Part shown: positions 1 through 11,556 of the stretch, piece after piece
Numbering within the stretch: the stretch's first letter is position 1
How the letters are laid out: each line of letters starts with the position of its first letter
DNA from: Ichthyophthirius multifiliis
Lineage: Eukaryota; Ciliophora; Oligohymenophorea; Hymenostomatida
Assembly: GCF_000220395.1 (NCBI RefSeq)
Contig: NW_004086331.1
Location: 1-64,000 of the forward strand
Direction: 5' to 3'
Length of the DNA: 64,000 nt
The notes under the pieces: generated by a model
What the model was told of the DNA's origin: nothing
The model's input: only the letters and a program-made list of their open reading frames with translations
Database searches by the model: none
Position numbers and translations under genes: made by a program

Positions 1-1428
1 AAATATTATATATATATATATTTATAAAATAAATATTCATATATATTTTTTATTTTTTTTGTATTAAATTTTATTAATATAATTAAAATATATTCCTTTT
101 TTTCTCCTTTTTTTTAATTATCTATTTATTTATAATTATAATTCAATTATTATAATAAATTTAAAAATACAATATTTTATTTATAATTTATCTGAATATA
201 TATTTTTTTTTTAAACTTATGTTTAATTTTATATTAAATTATATTATATTTAAAAAATTTTATACTTAATTTTTTTTTGCAAATTTTTACAACTAATATA
301 ATTTTTTTTTTGCAAATTTTAAATTATTACTAAAAAATTTTTAAAAATATTTTAATAAATAAAATTTGACATAATCAATATAGAATTTAAAATTTTATTT
401 GCATTATTTTTATAAATAAAATATATCTATTAATAATATAATTTTCTAATTTATTATAAACTTTTTTAAAGTAAACAATAAACATATTCTAATTTAAATA
501 AGAATATTTTAATTTTCCAATTAATTTATACTTTAATTTATTTTTATTTTTTTATAATATAATAAAAGAATTAAAAATTTTAAATATATATTTTCATTGC
601 ATAATAATTTCATTTATTTTTTTATCTAATAATTAAAAAACTTTTATTTATTTTTTATAATAAGTAATAATGTTTATTTATTAAATTAAAAGATTATACA
701 AAATTTAGAAATATAAATCAAGCAATAATAACACCATTTAAACTAAAATTAAAAATTATAAATAATATTATTGATCAAGTTATATTAATTTGATTTTAAT
801 ACTAATAAATTATTTACTTTTATTTTTAAATAAATACATTAAAAGAAACTTATATTTATTATATGCTTTTTTTATATAATTTAAATATTTAACCTTAAAT
901 ATATTATTTATATATTTTATGTAATAAAAATATATATTTATATCTTTAATAAATTTAATTTAAAACATTTACGTTTTAAATATATTTAATAGAGAAAATA
1001 AAATATAGTCCAAAGTTTACGTTACTTATTAAATAATTAAATAATATTAAAATTATTATGTAATTGCAAAAATAAATTTTTTATATATTTTAAATTGTTT
1101 ATATAATTTATTATTTTAGATATAATTCTATGTATCTTATATATTTTAAATAATTAATACTAATCAATTTTTTTTTTTAAATTATTCGAGGATATTTGTA
1201 TATATTAATCTACTTTATTTATAATTTTAAAAATTAAATATTAATATATATTTTGCTTTAAAATAATAAGCGTTATATCATTCATATAAATTAGGGAAAA
1301 AAAAAATTAAACACATACAATATAATGAAAATTATTAAAAAAGTAAAAAATATTAAATAAATATAAAAGAAAATAAATCAATAAAGGTATTTATATAATA
1401 ATTATTTTTAAATTAAAAAAAAACAAAT
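1..1428. other. Intergenic, AT-rich, no gene seen
   Basis: Almost pure A/T sequence with many homopolymer runs. I found no reading frame with protein-like composition and no GC-rich island that would suggest a structured RNA. It runs up to the ATG of the first gene. Confidence 0.6.
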
Positions 1429-2169
1429 ATGAAAGAAATGGTTTAACAGAAAAAAATATTATCATTATTAATAACTATAACACTAGTTTGTTCTTAATAA
1501 CTATATTAGCCAACTACATAAATATCAAATAGACCTTAATAAAAATTAGCAATACCTCCTTTATCGTAAAAAATAAAAAATTAAAATAAAATAAAAAATA
1601 ATAGATTGATAACACCGATTTTTACAGTTGATGTTGGAGTAACTTCAAACTGGATAATGAGTACTAAATATACATAAAATTTTGCAGGATCTAATATTCC
1701 AAAAACAGTGTAAAAATAATTATTGATGATATAAAAAAAACAAATAATAATAATCATATTAATTTATTATCTATAAAAAAAAGAAAAAATTATATTACTT
1801 ATTTATATTATTTCTTTTGTGTATTTTTTTTTTATAGAAACTCAATAAAAAAAATAATTCTATTATTCTTTTTTTCCATTTTTTGTTTTTGTTATTCATT
1901 GAGTTTCTAAAAAAAATATATAAAAACAAAATAAATAAATAAAACAATAAGAATAAATAATACATATAAATGATTTTATTTTAATTTTATAATCAACATT
2001 TTTAAATTTAAAATATTTTTTTTTTTATAAAAAAGATAATAAGCTTAAATTAAACCATAATAACATAATATAGATTATTCCATACCTGCAACTGACAAAA
2101 CACCATACATCCCTTTAAGATAAACAGTTGATTTAAATTATCCAAATTAAGTGAAAGCTCCTCAGTAAT

Positions 2170-2225
<56 letters not shown>

Positions 2226-2736
2226 TATATATATATATCTATATACATAATATTTTTTATAAATATAATAAAGATAATTATAACCTACTTTAATAGAATC
2301 TTCAAATACCATAATTACACAATTATCAATTGTTACTGCTCCTAATATGTAAAAAATAAAAATATAAACAAACTAAATATTATATTTAATTAGTTAAAGA
2401 AAAATTAATGGTGTTGACACACCTCCTAAAGCTGCAAAAGATTTCGGCCCAACCGTTACTCCAAATTTATAAGGTGGTGCAACATGGAAAGAACCTTTAA
2501 CCTAAGTAATTTTAACAATTTGCACTGTTGGAAAAGATGGAGTTAGTATGTCTACAAGTTCTTATTCTCTTTATGGAACTTATATTGCCCCTACAATTCC
2601 CACATAGTCTACAAGTAGTGAAACTATAACTAATACTGTTGTAGAAACTGTTAGATTAAAAATAAATAAAGCTAGCAATTCTATAAATTTGATAGTAGGA
2701 TTTACTTTTGTTTTGCTACTTAATATTTTATATTGA
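1429..2736 (+). CDS. Secreted, probably GPI-anchored surface protein of unknown function
   Basis: Five exons give a 262-residue reading in the ciliate code: 1429-1565, 1605-1709, 2036-2164, 2274-2348 and 2394-2736, with all phases agreeing and the stop at TGA. The N-terminus (MKEMVQQKKILSLLITITLV) is a signal peptide. The C-terminus is a Ser/Asn-rich stretch followed by a hydrophobic tail (INLIVGFTFVLLLNILY) with nothing after it, as in GPI-attachment signals; a type I membrane tail is the alternative. The middle is rich in Thr, Pro and Gln with few Cys, so it does not resemble the Cys-rich ciliate immobilisation antigens. I recognise no family. Intron 2 (1710-2035, 326 bp) is far longer than other introns here and carries a hairpin; intron 3 (2165-2273) is mostly a TA microsatellite. 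Exon 3 is the least certain part. Confidence 0.65.
1836..1908. repeat. Inverted repeat (hairpin) inside an intron
   Basis: An 11-bp perfect inverted repeat, AGAAACTCAAT at 1836-1846 and ATTGAGTTTCT at 1898-1908, with further A/T pairing outside it and a loop of about 50 bases. It lies in the unusually long intron 2 of the secreted-protein gene. It could be a small non-autonomous element or simply a stem. Confidence 0.6.
2174..2232. repeat. TA dinucleotide microsatellite in an intron
   Basis: A near-perfect (TA)n tract filling much of intron 3 of the secreted-protein gene. Confidence 0.9.
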
Positions 2737-2894
2737 AAAATATTGAGTAATTTATCCAAAAAAAAAAAAAAAAAAATATTTCTTTAAAGAAGTTTAAAAA
2801 TATATTATATATGTATCTTTTTTTCATAAACAAAAATAATAAATAATTTTTTTTATAAAAAAAATGTATTTTACTAATAAATAGTAAATATAAA

Positions 2895-4617
2895 TCATTT
2901 AAAAAAATTATTAATTAATTAAAAATAATCTTCATATTATCTAATAAATTAATTCCTAGCATTATTATTCTATATAAAATTAAGAAAATTAATTTCTTAA
3001 ACAAACTGTACTTAAATTTTATTTCCATTACTTTTATTAAATATACTTCCTCCGAAAATTTCTCCTAAAGAACAATCCAAAAGACCAATTTTATTAAGAA
3101 GTTCATTACTTTTTAAAGAAATATCGATTTCGCACATAATATCAGCATTAAATTTATTATTATTTTGGAAACTTTCAACAAACTAAAAATGTTTAAGAAA
3201 GAAAAAATTAATATTTTAATCTTCTAAATTAGAAATGAGAATATTATTATTATAATCTTTTTTATTTAATGTTTTAATATATTTAAAATTGTTTATTTTT
3301 TATTAACAAACAATATTATTTTTATAGTTAATAAAATCTTCTAATTTTAGTGTCTAAACATAATATTCTCCAATCAAAACAAATATTTTTTAATTATCTA
3401 GGTTAATTTCACTTCTCATGTATATTTTTTACTCATTTTTATTTAATATTAAATCAAACAAATTCAAATTTTAACCAAATTCAAATTCAAGTTTTATAAG
3501 AAATTCTTCTAAAGTATCATTTTTTATAATTTCTATTTATCCTTCTATTTGTTAATTTATTTCTTGAATTCCATAATCTTCGTATTCGTTTAACCATTTA
3601 TAGTATAGAGATTAGTTATTTAATAAATATTAAAATTCAAATGATTCTTTAGTTTAGTTTTAATTTATTTTTTCTATACTTTTATTACTTTTATATAAAT
3701 CTTCAATTGATTTTTCATTTTAAACTGATGTGATTTAAGGCGAATCAACACAAGAATAAAATGATTAGTCAGTTAGATTTGATTTTTTTTTGTTAGAAGC
3801 ATTTTAAATATTTAAAATTAAAGAAGACTTACTTAATTTACGTAAATTTTTATTAATGCTTATATCATCTTCCTCATTATTATTTTCAATATTCTGTTAT
3901 TTCTATGCATTATTGCTTTCTTCATCTAATAAAATATTTTTTGCATCATCCTAATAGTTCTATTTAAATAGCTCAAGTTATTATTGACTTAAATACTGTT
4001 AAGATTATCTTTTTTGAATAATTTGATTAGCCATACTTAATCTATTTTTATGTTATAATATAGATTTAAAATGTTTATTCGAATTTTCAGAAACTAATTA
4101 TTTTTATTAAATTTCTTTGTGTAAATTTTAGGATAATTTAGCTGAATTTTTAAAAATTTCAAAATTAAAATGCTCTTTTTCATTAAATTAACTATCTTTA
4201 ATAATAATTTTAATCTTTTAAAAATTTTAAAGTGGAGACATACTTTTCTTACTTTTAAAATATTATTCATTTATTAAAATTAAATTTATTCATTTTTAAT
4301 TACATTTTATTCATATTGCTTTTCCTATTTTTATTTGAAAATTCTTCTTTTGATAAACTATTTATATTAATTCCTTAAAAAGTTGTTTAATTATTTTTTT
4401 ATTATTAATTCTAATTATTTACATTTTATAATTCCTTTATTAGATCATTTGCTTCATAATATGGTTCGTCTTTTTTTTCTATAATGATACTTGGTTCATT
4501 TAGTTCTGATAATTCTATATGATCTCCGTTACTTTTAAACGAATCTTATTTTTCAATTAATCTTTTATTTAAGTTTTATTTTGTAAAATTTAATATATTT
4601 TTATAAATTAGACGCAT
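2895..4617 (-). CDS. Asn/Gln/Lys-rich protein of unknown function
   Basis: Reads on the minus strand from ATG at 4617 to TGA at 2895-2897, with one 52-bp intron at 4252-4303, giving 556 residues without interruption. An alternative ATG at 4625 (MGQCV...) would look like an N-myristoylation start, but its frame does not join the rest of the protein, so I chose 4617 (MRLIYKNIL...). The protein is polar and rich in Asn, Gln, Ser, Lys and Glu, with short acidic patches, and no signal peptide or membrane segment. The last third is better ordered, with alternating hydrophobic and charged residues and a Gly-containing motif (EIFGGSIF). I do not recognise the family. The start could lie further in, for example at MSPLQNF just after the intron. 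Confidence 0.65.
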
Positions 4618-4768
4618 TGCCCCATATTTATTTTTATTTTTTAATCTTTTACCTTTATTTTGTTTTTTAAAAAAAATATAATATTTATAAAATTTAATAT
4701 AAATATTTTTTAATTTTTTAAAAATTTCTATATATTTTAATTTTCGATTTTAAAATAAAAAAAAAAAA

Positions 4769-4840
4769 CGAGCTGGACAAGACTTGAACCTGCAACCTTC
4801 TGATCCGTAGTCAGATGCTCTACCATTAAGCTACCAGCCC
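4769..4840 (-). tRNA. tRNA-Arg (anticodon ACG)
   Basis: A GC-rich 72-nt island that folds as a complete cloverleaf on the minus strand. The 7-bp acceptor stem (GGGCTGG with CCAGCTC) contains one G-U pair and the discriminator base is G. The D arm, a 5-bp anticodon stem and a T arm with loop TTCAAGT are all present. The anticodon loop CTACGGA gives anticodon ACG, read as inosine-CG, decoding CGN arginine codons. No intron and no encoded CCA. Confidence 0.93.
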
Positions 4841-6833
4841 GAATTGTTAAATATTATAATTGAAATTTACTAATAATATTAATTATAATTTTGTTATTTT
4901 ACGAATAAATATATTTTTTTTATATATATATATAAATTAAATAGCTTTTTAAATATTTATTAAAATATAATTATTTATTTTATTTATATTATTGTATATT
5001 TAAATATATTTTTCACACATTCTATAGAATGTCATATTTAGTTTATTTAAAATATTATTAGAATTATTTTTTATAATAATGAGTTTATTTATTCATACAA
5101 AATTTTAGAGTTTGTAATATAAAATTCTATAAGAAGTTCTATATTGAAAATATAGTCTTCCTTTTTCTAATTTACTATTTAATTTTGAAAAACTTAATCA
5201 CTTTTGAAAACAGAATTTCCCTAAATATAGTATTAATAGATATAATAATTTTACACTTATTAAAAGTTATAAGGAATACAAAAAAGTAAAATAAATATAG
5301 TTTCATACAGGATTTTAAACTTTTCAATTTAATGAATTGAAAACCTTTATGTAAAAATCAAAATCAAGATATCTAATACTTTCAATTTAACATATTATTA
5401 TCAATAAATTTATTACACATAATATTTGTTTCTTTTAAATTATAGTAATTTCTATTTTTGTTATCATTTCAAATTTCAAAATATTTTTTAAAATAAACAT
5501 ATCCTTATTTATTTTTATTTATAATTAACATATAATATTAATAACTAATTTTATTCTGAAACTTAACATAACATTTAATTTAATTGCTTTTATATATTTC
5601 CAAATTAAGTGATAATTGCAAAAATAAAAAAAAAATAGTTAAATTATTTTTATTTTATGATTTAATTTTTTTAAAAAAAAATAATGAAAAAAACAAAATA
5701 AATAAGAACAAATATATAGGTTTTTGATTTTGATTTGCTTATTTATTTAATGTTAATAATTTTGCGATGGATATTGTATTAAAATTTAATAATTTTAAGT
5801 AAGAATTACCATAATACTATTTAAGAAAAATTATATTTACCAATAATATATATTATTATCAATTTTCTTGTTTATAAATTTATAATATATTTTATGTGAT
5901 TTAGTATAAATCCAAAAAGTAAAAAAAGGCAATAATAAAATACTAACATTTTTTCATTTTTATTTTTTTAATATTACACTATAACTTAGATGATTACAAT
6001 ATTTTTTAGCATTTAATATAATAAAAAGATTAATTAATTTTTATTAAAAAAATGTTTTAAAATTAATGAGAGATTTGTGGTAATTATAATTAAAACATAA
6101 ATTACTTATTTTTTTTATAAAAGTATATGAGTTAGATTGATTTTTAAATAAAGGAATAATTTTAAAAAAGCAATTGCAGAAGAAAAACTTATACAATTTT
6201 GACTATATTATTATTGATAATCTTTATATATTTTAATTTATATAAATATAATTAAATTATATATTTTAATCTACTTGCTTATAATTATAAACTATTTTTT
6301 TTTTTTGTAGAAGGATAAACAATATTAATTTATTAAACAAAATCGGATATTTTTTGGTTTTTCATATAAATCAAAATTAAATTAAATTTTGATTTTTTTT
6401 CAATATTATTTCTAATTCGATTTTATTCTTTAACTAAGTTTTTAAATACTATCTATTTAGTACTAGTACAGTTGATTTGATATAAAAATATAACATAATT
6501 TGAATAAGAATTGATATTAAAAGCATTATTTTTTAAATTAAAACTAATTAAAATAAACACAATGAAATAATACTTTCATATTTTATATTACTGTTAGACA
6601 CTATATTTTTTTTTTTTTCATTAGTCGTTAATAAGTTCATTAACTTTAATTTGATATTTTATTAATATAATTAAAATTATTACTAATAACATTATAAATA
6701 TTTATTATTTTATTATTTTGTTTAATAAAAAAATAAAATATTAATTATATTAAATATAAATATTATTTAATTTATTTTAATAATTAAAATAAAAAAAAAG
6801 TATTAATTAAAATTTAGTAACATAAAAAAATAA
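4841..6833. other. Intergenic, AT-rich, with short palindromes
   Basis: About 2 kb with no supported gene. It holds several short inverted repeats, such as TTTTCAATT/AATTGAAAA near 5320-5343 and AAATCAAAAT/ATTTTGATTT near 6367-6394, and a related motif near 5360 and 5722. In such AT-rich DNA these may be chance. Confidence 0.5.
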
Positions 6834-7748
6834 ATGATAATTACACAATTAGTACAAGCAAATTAAGAAAGAAAATAATAAATAGTATTTATATAATAAA
6901 AATATAATTTTACTTAAAAATCACAATAAAATTAAAAGAAAGCATTAGGTTTTGAAAAAATTCCTTCAGAAGAAAAATTTACAGATATGATATAATTTAC
7001 TATATTTCCATTTTTAAAACTTAGATCTTTTACAACTTTAATGCTTTTTCTAGATATAGTATTTTATTTGGTTTGTCTTTTATATGATAATTTAGATCCA
7101 GAAGAAGGTTTTTTAGCTCCTTCATAATTTTCTTTGTTTTAAATAGGAGAACTGTATCCATATTATACTTAATAAGGAGAATTTTAAAGACTCATTTTAC
7201 CAGTATTTATGCATGTAAATCTTATGCATATATCGTTTAGCCTATTTGTAAAGGCTTATTTTTTGAGTTTTCTTGAAGCTTTTTAAGGTTTTTTAAAAAC
7301 TCTAATAATATATTTGATTTGTACAACCTTTGGTATTCTTTTTAATAATTTAATATGTGATAGTTTTGGAGTTGGAGGTTCTTTTGGAGTAGGAATTATA
7401 GGAATTTGCTTAAATTAAGAAAATGCAATTTTTAAATAAAATTAAAATAGTTCAATGTATGCTTTTTTTTCTAATTCTTAAGAATCTCATATTTTACCTT
7501 TTGTAAAATGTTTAGTTTTATTTTTTATTATTTATATAGGAAATTTTCTGTATCCTAGTATTCAAATTTATGGTCACCTTGGAACTTATATAATGGGATT
7601 GGCTATTAGCCCTTATTTTTTAAATTATTATTATGAATATGGTACACAAGAAAACCATATAATAAAGAAATATGCTTATTTACCAGGCTTAACATTGTTT
7701 TTATTTTCTTTACTTTTTTTCTTTCTTTTAAGAAAACCTAAATATTGA
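6834..7748 (+). CDS. Rhomboid-family intramembrane serine protease
   Basis: Two exons (6834-6884 and 6939-7748, 54-bp intron) encode 286 residues with about six hydrophobic segments. Rhomboids cleave transmembrane helices of other proteins within the bilayer. Visible family features in order: the loop and TM2 motif R-L-I-L-P-V-F-M-H-V-N-L-M-H-I, the nucleophile motif G-V-G-G-S-F-G-V-G in TM4 (catalytic Ser after Gly-Gly), and the TM6 histidine in Y-G-H-L-G-T-Y-I-M-G. The Asn that usually follows the HxxxxH pair in TM2 and helps form the oxyanion hole is replaced by Ser, so activity is probable rather than certain. The start at 6834 was chosen because exon 1 joins in phase. Length and topology suit the basic 6-TM class. 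Confidence 0.85.
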
Positions 7749-8192
7749 TTTTTTTTTAATATTTATTTAATACAGTAAATACATTAATTATATAATGTTT
7801 TAAAATAAATAAAAGTTTGAAAAATCCAATTTAAAATTCGTAAATTTGATTTTTCTATTAAAAAAATAATATTTCAAAATAAAAGTAGCAATAAATAATT
7901 TAAATAGCAGTTATAATTAAACATATAAAATTATAAATTATTATATAAATCTATTTCATATTTTAGTATTCAACCCTTACTATTTTATAATATCATTAAT
8001 TTTAATTTATATTTTTAAGATACAAAATAATTAATAATATTAATTTGATAAATTTAATTAAATAACTATTTTATTTTTTTATAATTCTAATATTTTTATT
8101 TATAAAAAAGATTTTACAAACTATATATAGATATTATTTATTTTAATATCAATTTATGATAAATATTTAATATATTTTAATATTAGATAATA
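7749..8192. other. Intergenic, nothing recognised
   Basis: A/T-rich spacer between two genes on the same strand. No RNA gene or reading frame with protein-like composition. Confidence 0.6.
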
Positions 8193-10021
8193 ATGAATAC
8201 AGATTCAAATAATTTTATGATGAATAATACATATCTTTCTTTAAATAAAGTTATTATATTAAAAAAATAAAAGATGTTAAATATATTAATTAAGTAAAAT
8301 AAAAAAGGCATTAGAGTTTGTTGGCGATAATTCAAATTTTTAAAAACGAACAATAAGAATATTAGCATTAAAATGGATGTTATTTTCATTTTTTATTATG
8401 GGAATGCCATTTTTATTTTAAGAACCGATATTTCTATGCAAATATAATTAAAATGACGAAAAATTTGTTTTGTGTAATTAAATATAAGCATGCACAGAAG
8501 CATATTAAGTTGAGATTGACGTAAAAAATAGTCCGAATTCTGTTACAAAAGAATTTAAATTGTATTGTGGAAGAAAATATTTAATAGGAATGTCTCAATC
8601 AATGTTTTTTGTTGGAGCAACTGTTGCAGGTTTTATTTTTCCATAATTAAGTGATAGAAAAGGGAGAAAATATGCAATTATTGCTTGTATGTTTTTTAGT
8701 TCAGTATCTATTTTTTTAAGCGGATTTTGTTCAAATATTTATTAATTTATGATACTTATTTTTTTTGCTGGATTAGGTTTAAATGGATTCGAAGCTATAA
8801 GTTTAGTTTATGTAAGCGAAATTTCAGGTAAAATTCGTTTTTTGTTTCTTTTTTTTATTTATAAAAAATAGCTGATAAATTCAGAAATTATTCAACTGTT
8901 ATTCTTAATTGTTCATGGGCTATTGCATAAATTTTATATAGTTTTGTTTCTTTGTATCTATAAAATTGGAGATATGTTTGTACTGTGTTTATTGGAATTC
9001 CTTCTTTACTTTTGGTTTTCGTTTGTAATAAATCCTTGCTTGAAACCCCGAGATATTTTGTTTCTAAAAATATGTATGAGGAAGCTAGAGTGGTTTTGGA
9101 TAAAATTTGCTTATAAAATAAAAGACCAAGATTTTAATACAGATTAGAAGGAGAAATGTAAGAAGGATTAGATTATCATCAAAAATAAAATTAATAAAAT
9201 TTATAAGTACATAATTATAATTATTTAGATTTATTCAGATTTCCTTCATTAAGAAAAATAACGTTATGTATGATGCTTTTGTGGGTTTTCAGATATATAA
9301 TTTATTACGGATAAACTTTTTCTTTAAGTAGTCTAGGCGCCGAAATGCATTCAAATTTAACTTTTACTGCTATGAGTGAAATTGTTGCTACACTTTTAAG
9401 TGGTATGATATAAATTTTATTCATTTTTTTTCTATTAAAAAAAAAAAATATAGCACCCATAAAAATGAAAATGAAAAGAGTTTAATCTTTATTTTGGTTT
9501 TCATTAATTACTGGAATTGCATGTGTTTCATTATTTTTTCTACAAATGCCTTCTTAATGCTATTTTTTAGGGTAAACGTGTGTTTAAAAGGCATTAATTA
9601 CACTATTCGCTATTTTAATTAGATTTGGGATTTCCATATACGGTAACATATTAATTACTTTTACTAGTGAAAAATATCCAACTGTAGTTAGAAGCATAGG
9701 TTATGGGTTAAGTATAACAAGTGGAAAAATAGGTAAATTTATAAAATAATAAAAATTAATTAAATAAATAATAAATAAATAGTTACAATTTTTGTTCCTA
9801 TAATTGTTGTATAGATATTATATTATGAATTAAATCCTTTAGCATTTTTCGGAATAATAGGAATAGTTGTTGCTATTTTAGCTAAGTTTATGAATGAAAG
9901 TTAAGGGTAAGAAATGAAAGATTAAATTTAAGAAATGATTGAAAATGAAAACGCGCTTATTGAACTTGAAAATATAGGAGGATTTTCAAACAAAGCTTTA
10001 AAATAGAATTTATTAAAATGA
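8193..10021 (+). CDS. Major facilitator transporter, SLC22 (organic cation/anion)-like
   Basis: Five exons separated by introns at 8250-8307, 8828-8871, 9403-9453 and 9733-9782 give 541 residues and about 12 membrane segments. The product should be a plasma- or vesicle-membrane solute carrier. The order matches SLC22-like carriers: an N-terminal ALEFVGD segment, a long first extracellular loop with several Cys, the loop 2-3 signature (QLSDRKGRKYAI, the MFS G-R-K-G/A motif), TM4-5 ending in YVSEISG, the loop after TM6 starting ETPRYFVSKN, and a second half with TSEKYPTVVRSIGYG, the typical P-T-x-x-R motif before TM11. The C-tail is acidic and cytosolic. The substrate cannot be told from sequence; sugar-porter relatives are less likely because of the large Cys-bearing loop 1. 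Confidence 0.88.
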
Positions 10022-10272
10022 ATTAAAATTGAAATAAAATAAATTTAAAAAAAAAATATTATTTAATTTTTTTTTAAAAAAAAATAAATATAAAATAAAT
10101 TTTTGTAAATTTTATAAACTTATATTAAAATTACAAATTAAAAAACCATAGATTTATATAAATATTATAATAAAAAACAATATATATAAAAAGAGTTATA
10201 ATATTAAACCTTAAAAATCTTTTTATCCATTAAAATTCAATAAAACTTTCATAATTAAAATTTATAAATTTA

Positions 10273-10948
10273 TCAATACCTAATTTAACTAAAAGAGAAT
10301 TATTTTCTAAAGGTGTAAGCTATTAAATTTATTAGTAAAAATTTAATAATGCTAATTATAATATCATTATTATAATATTATACAAATGCACTTAAAGTAT
10401 CGGACCTTTCATAACCCTAGAATAATTTTTTCTTAATGAAAAACTTATAAAAAGTAAAAAGGCTTCTAAATAAAGGTCCAATAGAAAAATCAGCGTAAGT
10501 AAGTTCATTTCCTTCAAATAGGATTGCTTATTTACTTATATTTAATACTCAATTTATCAATCAAAAGTTAAATTTTGAGTAAGTTTATAAGTTACTTTTT
10601 CAATTTAAGCTTCATCTTTTTTACTGATAAGCAGTAATTAAATTCCATCGCCAAAATCAAAAACATAAATTCTTTCATTATTGTGCTTTTTTTATATTAT
10701 CTGTGGGGAATATTGTTGCGTATTAATTTTCTAAATATTTTAATATAGCTAAACTTTCATATATATCTTATCATTTATTTTTAAACTTGTCCTTAGACCA
10801 AAATGATTTATCATTATATATTTGGGGGGGTTGGGGGGGAGAATTTTAATAATTTTTTAATAGGCAAAGTTCTTTGTAGGAATAGCTTTAAATGCTCTAA
10901 TGCAAATTTTATTTTATTAGCAAAAGAACATATTAAGTAAGCGTTCAT
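10273..10948 (-). pseudogene. Glutathione S-transferase-like gene, frame-disrupted
   Basis: Three blocks on the minus strand match a cytosolic GST in order but lie in different frames. The N-terminal thioredoxin-like part starts MNAYLICSFANKIKFALEHL. The middle block is ESLAILKYLENQYATIFP, with the conserved E-S that binds glutathione. The C-terminal helical block contains GNELTYADFSIGPLFRSL, the classic G-x-x-x-T-x-A-D motif. Between them I see an in-frame TGA just before QDIYES and at least two frame changes, one at the G7-TT-G7 tract (10824-10839). The 3' end is unclear: either TGA at 10273 or an intron leading to a longer tail near the MFS gene. It may be a decayed gene, or an intact gene damaged by run-length errors. 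Confidence 0.6.
10824..10839. repeat. Isolated G7-TT-G7 tract
   Basis: Two runs of seven G separated by TT on the plus strand, inside the GST-like gene. It stands out sharply from the AT-rich surroundings and resembles a short, imperfect hymenostome telomere repeat (GGGGTT). Confidence 0.85.
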
Positions 10949-11556
10949 ATAAAAGTATTTTAGAATACGATTTTTTTTTTTTTAATATTTATTATTTAAT
11001 GTATTATTGTATTTTATTTAGATATGATTTTTTTTTCTTTTCTATATATATATATATTCATGAAAAAATTATCTTCATTCATTTTTTCAGTAAATAAATA
11101 AATAATTTATAATTTTATTTCATAAATAATAATGTATTATATTGTAAATAGTTATAATTCTTAACTTAAATATTTTATTTTACATAATAATAAATTTATG
11201 TCAATAAAAAGGTACGATTATTTTTATGATTTTTTAAAATTTTTATTATTAGTTTTTAATTTGAAGAAAAAAATAATTTTTATTAACAGAATTAACTAAT
11301 ATTTTATTTAGAAAGTATTTATAAAAATTCAAATTAAATATAATATTTATTTAAGTTTAATAGTATGTTATATAAGAAATAATATCTAATATCTTTAAAT
11401 AATTATACAAAAATTTATAGTACATTTGACATTTTTTTCAATTTTAAAATAAAATTTAAATTTGATTAATTAATACAAATTTTAAAAATATCAAAAAAAA
11501 TATAGTTAAAATTTATAATATTGGAATAAACAACTTTTTTATGTATTTTATTATAT
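10949..11556. other. Intergenic, AT-rich
   Basis: Spacer upstream of the GST-like gene and downstream of the RBMX2 gene. No gene or RNA recognised. Confidence 0.6.

Noticed and set aside
4617-4625. Start MGQCV with a myristoylation-like N-terminus for the 2.9-4.6 kb gene
   Set aside because: Its frame runs into TGA and cannot be joined by a plausible intron; the ATG eight bases downstream joins the long frame directly.
10824-10839. A macronuclear telomere
   Set aside because: Only two G runs, each of seven rather than four, with unique sequence on both sides and gene text continuing across; at most a degenerate telomere-like scar.
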